DNA of 33,973 bases, from assembly GCA_019261985.1 (NCBI GenBank), contig JAFAQY010000043.1:1-33973 (forward strand), given 5' to 3'. Positions 30,092-33,973 of the stretch are shown here, one piece after another. Both the position numbers and the translations under genes were made by a program. How positions within the stretch are numbered: position 1 is the stretch's first letter; each line of letters opens with the position of its first letter. The DNA comes from Bryobacterales bacterium (GTDB taxonomy: Bacteria > Acidobacteriota > Terriglobia > Bryobacterales > Bryobacteraceae). The notes beneath the pieces were generated by a model. It made no database searches and had not been told where the DNA came from. It was given only the letters and a program-made list of their open reading frames with translations.

Positions 30092-30546
30092 CTAACTCGG
30101 TTGCATGGCCGCTTGCAGTTCCTCCATCGAGACATCCTTTACGTGCGTGTGGATGTACCATTCGAGGCCGAATGGGTCGGCAATAATCCGCTACGGTCGC
30201 CGTAGAATTGATCGGCGAGCGGCCGTTTAATAGTAGCTCCGGCGGCCACCGCCTGCTCCACTGTCTTATCCGCATTTTCGACGTATAGCAGGACGGCCAC
30301 CGGCGAGCCGCCATAGTGCTGCGCGCCATACACGTTCATCTCGGGAAATTCATCGGAGAGCATGATATGCGAGTCGCCGATCTTGACTTCCGCGTGCGAT
30401 AATTTTCCACCCGGCCCGGCCATCCGCATGATCTCCACCGCGCCGAATGCTTTTTTGTAGAAGTCGATTGCCTGCGCCGCACCCTTGACATGCAGATAAG
30501 GAGTGGCGGTGTGATAACCCTCCGGTATCGGTTGTACGTTTGCCAT
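30092..30546 (-). pseudogene. VOC (PhnB/glyoxalase-like) gene with a single-base frameshift
   Basis: From ATG 30546 (GGAGG on the complement at 30557-30561) the product reads MANVQPIPEGYHTATPYLHVKGAAQAIDFYKKAFGAVEIMRM, a PhnB-like vicinal-oxygen-chelate protein, through to ADQFYGDRSG. It then goes out of frame and would stop at 30139. In another frame the expected ending continues as DPFGLEWYIHTHVKDVSMEELQAAMQ to a stop at 30092-30094. One base missing in 30179-30186 explains this: restoring it gives the family-typical SGxIADPFG. It is either a recent inactivating mutation or a sequencing error. The substrate of intact relatives is usually unknown. Confidence 0.82.
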
Positions 30547-30612
30547 GTGACTCGAACCTCCGGCCTTCATTTTGTCAAAACCGTCCGATAGAATACGCGA
30601 GGGAGATTACAA

Positions 30613-32514
30613 ATGCGTAAATTCAGATCCGTAGGGCGCAGGGGCTTTTTAAAGGGCGCGGCTGCCGGCGCGGCGGCGATTGTCTCCACTCCGCCTGTTC
30701 TACGCGGCCAACAAACCGAGCAGCCCGCGCGTCCCAACGGCGGTGCACGGCCGAATCCGACGACGCTCGCCGCCGACACCGGTTCCGCGCCGGCCGAAGG
30801 CGGTGAAGCGAGGGTCGTTGAAAATCCCGGTTCTGACTACATGGTCGAGGTGCTCAAGTCCCTGAACCTCACTTACTGCGCGTCGAATCCGGGCTCGACG
30901 TTCGACGGGCTGCACGAATCGCTCATCAATTACGGGAGCAACTCGAATCCCGAATTTTTGACCTGCTGCCATGAGGAGTCTTCCGTCGCGATGGCGCACG
31001 GCTACGCCAAGATCGAGGGCAAGCCGATGATGGCGCTGATGCATGGCACCGTGGGCTTGCAGCACGCATCGATGGCGATCTATAACGCCTATGCGGATCG
31101 CGTGCCCATTTATATGGTGGTCGGCAACCACGCTGACGCCGCAGTGCGCGGCGCGGGTGTGCAGTCGTATCACAGCGCGAACGACATGGGCGCGCTGGTG
31201 CGGGATTTTACGAAATGGGACGATGCACCGCAATCTCTGGGCGCCTTCGGCGAGGCCGCGGTGCGGGCGTACAAAGTTGCGATGACGCCGCCGATGGGGC
31301 CGGTGCTTATCGTGGCCAGCCACGAAACCCAGACCAATCCGAATATGCAGCGCAACCTGCGCGTACCCAAACTTACGCTGACCGCGCCTCCGGCGGGCGA
31401 TTCCTCTGCGGTCGCCGAAGCCGCGCAGATGCTGGTGAACGCCGAGCGTCCGCTGATCATGAGCCAGCGCACGGTTCGGACACCGAACGGGATGAAGCTG
31501 CTGGTGGAGCTTGCGGAGACTTTGCAGGCTCCGGTGAACAGCAATGAGCGTATGGAATTTCCAAATCGCCATCCGCTGGCCGGAAACGGCGGGGCGGGTT
31601 ATCAGCCCGATGTGACCCTCTGTTTGGAAGTCGCGGATGTGGCGGGAACGGCTCGCGCGAATCATGCGCGCGGGGCGAAGACGATCAACATCTCTTCTGT
31701 CGATCTTTTCATGAAGAGCAACATTCAGGATTTCGGCCATTACGGCGCGGACCTGGATCTCGACATCGGGGCGGATGCCGAGGCAACCTTGCCCGCGTTG
31801 ATCGAAGCCTGCAAGAAGCTGACCCCCGCCGACCGGAAGCGCGCAATGGAGGATCGCGGCGCGAAAATCGCCGAGGCTCATCGCAAGCAGCGCATCCAAG
31901 CTATTGAAGAGGGCCAGCAGGGTTGGAACGCAAGCCCGGTGAGCTTAAACCGGCTGTGCGCGGAGCTGTGGCCGTTGATTGAAAAAGAAGACTGGTCGCT
32001 GGTATCGTGGCAGGGCTTTATTAGCGGATGGCCCGGACGCCTTTGGAATTTCGACAAGCCTTACCAGTACATCGGCGGACAAGGAGCGGGCGGCATTGGG
32101 TACAATGCTCCGGCATCGGTGGGCGCGGCGCTCGCGAACAAAAAGTACGGGAGGCTATCGATTAACATTCAATGCGATGGCGACCTGAACTACGCTCCCG
32201 GCGTGTTGTGGACGGCCGCGCATCACAAAATCCCGCTATTGACGATCATGCACAACAACCGCGGCTATCACGCCGAGGTGATGATCCTGGAGCGCCGCGC
32301 CAGCCAGCGCAACCGCGGCCAGGAGCGCTGCCATATCGGCACCAAACTCTGGGAGCCGGATATCAATTACGCAAAGATGGCCGAAGCCTACGGTCTGTAT
32401 GGCCAAGGCCCGATCACAGACCCGAAGGATTTACCCGCGGCGCTTGCGCGCGGGATCGAGCGGGTTAAGAAGGGGGAGCCGGCGTTGATCGATGTAGTCA
32501 CCCAGCCGAGGTAA
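30613..32514 (+). CDS. Tat-exported thiamine-diphosphate-dependent enzyme (acetolactate synthase-like)
   Basis: The 633-residue protein begins with a twin-arginine signal (RRGFLKG at 9-15, hydrophobic to about 28), then a Pro/Gly-rich linker to about residue 70. The TPP-enzyme fold follows: N-terminal Pyr domain with HEESSVAMAHGYAK (expected catalytic Glu E121) and GTVGLQHA; a central domain; and a C-terminal PP domain with QGAGGIGYNAPASVGAAL. The GDG-NN cofactor motif appears as C521-D-G ... N548-N549, so the first Gly is Cys. Tat export fits a cofactor-loaded folded enzyme, but a periplasmic TPP enzyme is unusual. The reaction (decarboxylation or carboligation) is not assignable. A GGGAG ribosome binding site (30601-30605) supports the start. 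Confidence 0.88.
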   Translation: MRKFRSVGRRGFLKGAAAGAAAIVSTPPVLRGQQTEQPARPNGGARPNPTTLAADTGSAPAEGGEARVVENPGSDYMVEVLKSLNLTYCASNPGSTFDGLHESLINYGSNSNPEFLTCCHEESSVAMAHGYAKIEGKPMMALMHGTVGLQHASMAIYNAYADRVPIYMVVGNHADAAVRGAGVQSYHSANDMGALVRDFTKWDDAPQSLGAFGEAAVRAYKVAMTPPMGPVLIVASHETQTNPNMQRNLRVPKLTLTAPPAGDSSAVAEAAQMLVNAERPLIMSQRTVRTPNGMKLLVELAETLQAPVNSNERMEFPNRHPLAGNGGAGYQPDVTLCLEVADVAGTARANHARGAKTINISSVDLFMKSNIQDFGHYGADLDLDIGADAEATLPALIEACKKLTPADRKRAMEDRGAKIAEAHRKQRIQAIEEGQQGWNASPVSLNRLCAELWPLIEKEDWSLVSWQGFISGWPGRLWNFDKPYQYIGGQGAGGIGYNAPASVGAALANKKYGRLSINIQCDGDLNYAPGVLWTAAHHKIPLLTIMHNNRGYHAEVMILERRASQRNRGQERCHIGTKLWEPDINYAKMAEAYGLYGQGPITDPKDLPAALARGIERVKKGEPALIDVVTQPR

Positions 32515-32561
32515 ACCGGCCGCCCCTACACGGTCTATGCCGGAGTCAGGTTAGCTCGCAC

Positions 32562-32589
32562 TTGTCATTAACGGTATATTCGCTATAAT
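32562..32589 (+). promoter_or_regulatory. Near-consensus sigma-70 promoter for clpX
   Basis: TTGTCA (32562-32567) and a perfect TATAAT (32584-32589) are separated by 16 bases, 39 bases upstream of the GTG start at 32629. This is the best promoter match in the window. Confidence 0.75.
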
Positions 32590-32628
32590 CGAATTTTCAG
32601 GGGGACCCATGCTGAATAGGAGACTCCG

Positions 32629-33906
32629 GTGAAGCGCGCTGGCACCGACGATTCGTTGCGTTGTTCTTTCTGCCATAAGAGCCAAGACGTTGTTGGTAAA
32701 CTGATCTCCTCCCCATCGGATTATCCGCGCGCCTACATCTGCGACGAATGCATCGCCGTATGCAATTCGATCCTCGATGACGACCGTCACGAGCAGCAAT
32801 ATGGCACGCCGCACAAGCTTCCTAAACCACTGGAGTTGAAAGAGTATCTCGATCAGTACGTGATCGGGCAGGAAGCTACTAAGAAGAAGCTCGCCGTAGC
32901 GGTTTACAACCACTACAAGCGCATTCAAATGAATAAGCAGCGCACCGGCGAGGTGGAGCTTTCGAAATCTAATATCTTGCTGATCGGGCCGACCGGCACC
33001 GGAAAGACGCTGCTTGCCCAAACGCTGGCGCGCATCCTCGACGTGCCGTTTGCGATCGTCGATGCGACTACGCTCACCGAAGCCGGCTACGTTGGCGAAG
33101 ATGTAGAAAATATCATCTTGCGGCTGCTGCAGAATGCCGACTGGGACGTGCAGCGGTGCCAGCAGGGGATTATTTATATCGACGAAATCGATAAGATCGG
33201 CCGCAAGGACGAGAACCCTTCCATCACGCGCGACGTTTCGGGCGAAGGCGTCCAACAAGCGCTGCTGAAGATCCTGGAAGGGACCATCGCCAATGTTCCT
33301 CCGCAAGGCGGGCGCAAGCATCCTCACCAGGAATTCACTCCGGTGGACACCACGAATATCCTGTTCATCTGCGGCGGAGCGTTTATCGGCCTGGAAAAAA
33401 CGATTTCGCGCCGCATCGGTACCCGAACCATCGGCTTCTCGAATCCCGAAGAAGTAGCGCAGCAGGCTGGGCGGCGGCCGTCGAGTTCCGGCCGGCGGGA
33501 TGTGACGCTCCTGGAACAAGTCCAACCGGTGGATCTTATTCGAGGCGGTTTCATTCCCGAGTTTATTGGACGTTTGCCGGTGGTGGCGGTGCTCGAAGAT
33601 CTCAGTAAGGATGCATTGGTGCAAATTCTGACCAAGCCCAAGAACGCGATCGTGCGCCAATACCAAAAGCTGTTCGAGTTCGAGGGTGTTAGACTGAAAT
33701 TTAGCGACGACGCTCTCGAAGCCATTGCCCAACTTGCCATGGAGCGCAAAGTAGGGGCGCGCGGGCTCCGCATGATCCTGGAGGATCTGATGCTGGACCT
33801 TATGTACTACCTGCCTTCCTACAAAAAGGTCCGCGAGTTCCTGGTCACCAAAGAGATGGTGATGACGCAAAAGATCAACATGGCCTTGCTCGAGAAAGCG
33901 GGCTAG
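32629..33906 (+). CDS. clpX: ClpX, ATP-dependent unfoldase subunit of the ClpXP protease
   Basis: ClpX unfolds tagged proteins and feeds them to ClpP. The 425-residue protein has the complete set of features: N-terminal zinc-binding domain with C12, C15, C38 and C41; Walker A GPTGTGKT (120-127); pore loop GYVG in [12 protein letters not shown]; Walker [10 protein letters not shown] (D185-E186); an RKH loop (GGRKHP); the ClpP-docking IGF loop (RTIGFSNP); and [12 protein letters not shown] in the small domain. It starts at GTG 32629 with AGGAGA at 32618-32623; an ATG at 32609 is out of frame. clpP is not next to it upstream, contrary to the common clpP-clpX order, and it has its own promoter. 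Sequence after 33906 shows no gene before the window ends. Confidence 0.98.
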   Translation: MKRAGTDDSLRCSFCHKSQDVVGKLISSPSDYPRAYICDECIAVCNSILDDDRHEQQYGTPHKLPKPLELKEYLDQYVIGQEATKKKLAVAVYNHYKRIQMNKQRTGEVELSKSNILLIGPTGTGKTLLAQTLARILDVPFAIVDATTLTEAGYVGEDVENIILRLLQNADWDVQRCQQGIIYIDEIDKIGRKDENPSITRDVSGEGVQQALLKILEGTIANVPPQGGRKHPHQEFTPVDTTNILFICGGAFIGLEKTISRRIGTRTIGFSNPEEVAQQAGRRPSSSGRRDVTLLEQVQPVDLIRGGFIPEFIGRLPVVAVLEDLSKDALVQILTKPKNAIVRQYQKLFEFEGVRLKFSDDALEAIAQLAMERKVGARGLRMILEDLMLDLMYYLPSYKKVREFLVTKEMVMTQKINMALLEKAG

Positions 33907-33973
33907 GCGCGCCGCTGGACAGAGGTTTCAAAAAACCACCGAAATGCTGAGTTCCAAAGAAAAATCCGACACA

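Noticed and set aside
29882-30205. Possible 107-residue protein between the AraC-type regulator and the VOC gene
   Set aside because: It spans the decayed ydcF fragment, the 7-bp tandem array and the VOC gene end in the wrong frame; no domain was seen.
30700-31899. Long - strand open frame opposite the TPP enzyme
   Set aside because: Arg/His-rich with no domain, fully inside a well-supported gene on the other strand.
32551-33870. Long open frame on the - strand opposite clpX
   Set aside because: It is the complement of a highly conserved ClpX gene in GC-rich DNA; the sequence (many His/Arg/Gln, no domain) looks like a shadow frame.
33918-33945. Possible rho-independent terminator after clpX (GGTTTCAAAAAACC)
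   Set aside because: The stem is only five pairs, AT-rich, and not followed by a T-run on the + strand.

Overview
The window looks like a chromosomal segment from an acidobacterium of the Solibacter/Bryobacter type. Evidence: high GC, a free-standing copy of the Solibacter-type C-terminal domain known as TIGR03437, a tandem family of secreted proteins of unknown function, a DUF6152-like protein, and palindromic repeats scattered between and inside genes. No rRNA, tRNA, CRISPR array or complete insertion sequence was seen, and no stretch over 300 bases lacks a gene or relic.

Layout. (1) 1-3564: a promoter and an operon of four exported proteins, three of them paralogues. (2) 3568-13864: an exopolysaccharide/O-antigen locus on both strands, with a sugar transferase, a TIGR03437 protein, two O-antigen ligase/polymerase-like proteins, a Wzz-like chain-length protein, a glycosyltransferase, an NTP_transf_5-like protein, an HprK-like kinase and a MurJ/MviN-like flippase. 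(3) 13867-23824: a tightly overlapping + strand operon with one glycosyltransferase, four radical SAM proteins carrying B12-binding-type N-terminal domains, three class I methyltransferases and an amidohydrolase. This is the best candidate for an undescribed biosynthetic or modification pathway. (4) 23881-26402: PilZ, RarA and a TrmH/SpoU RNA methyltransferase on the - strand. (5) 26447-30570: a YdcF-like protein, an Asp/Glu-racemase-like and a cysteine-synthase-like enzyme in one operon, a divergent GlxA-type AraC regulator, a relic of the ydcF 3' end and a frameshifted VOC gene. (6) 30613-33906: a Tat-signal thiamine-diphosphate enzyme with an altered cofactor motif, then clpX under a near-consensus promoter.

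The most unusual structural signal is a family of palindromic repeats with GTGGGG...CCCCAC ends. Two near-complete copies of about 110 bp lie in opposite orientation around the last methyltransferase-amidohydrolase pair (22040-22149 and 23790-23897). The second supplies the stop codons of two convergent genes. Short members or relatives lie in frame inside three coding regions (11481-11502, 13770-13810, 20926-20966), each read so that it adds a V-G-Q peptide.

Functional picture (inference): regions 2 and 3 probably build, modify, flip and polymerise a surface glycan or glycolipid. The sugar transferase would load undecaprenyl phosphate, glycosyltransferases would extend the unit, the radical SAM and methyltransferase enzymes would modify a sugar or lipid, the MurJ-like protein would flip it, and the ligase/polymerase and Wzz-like proteins would assemble it.
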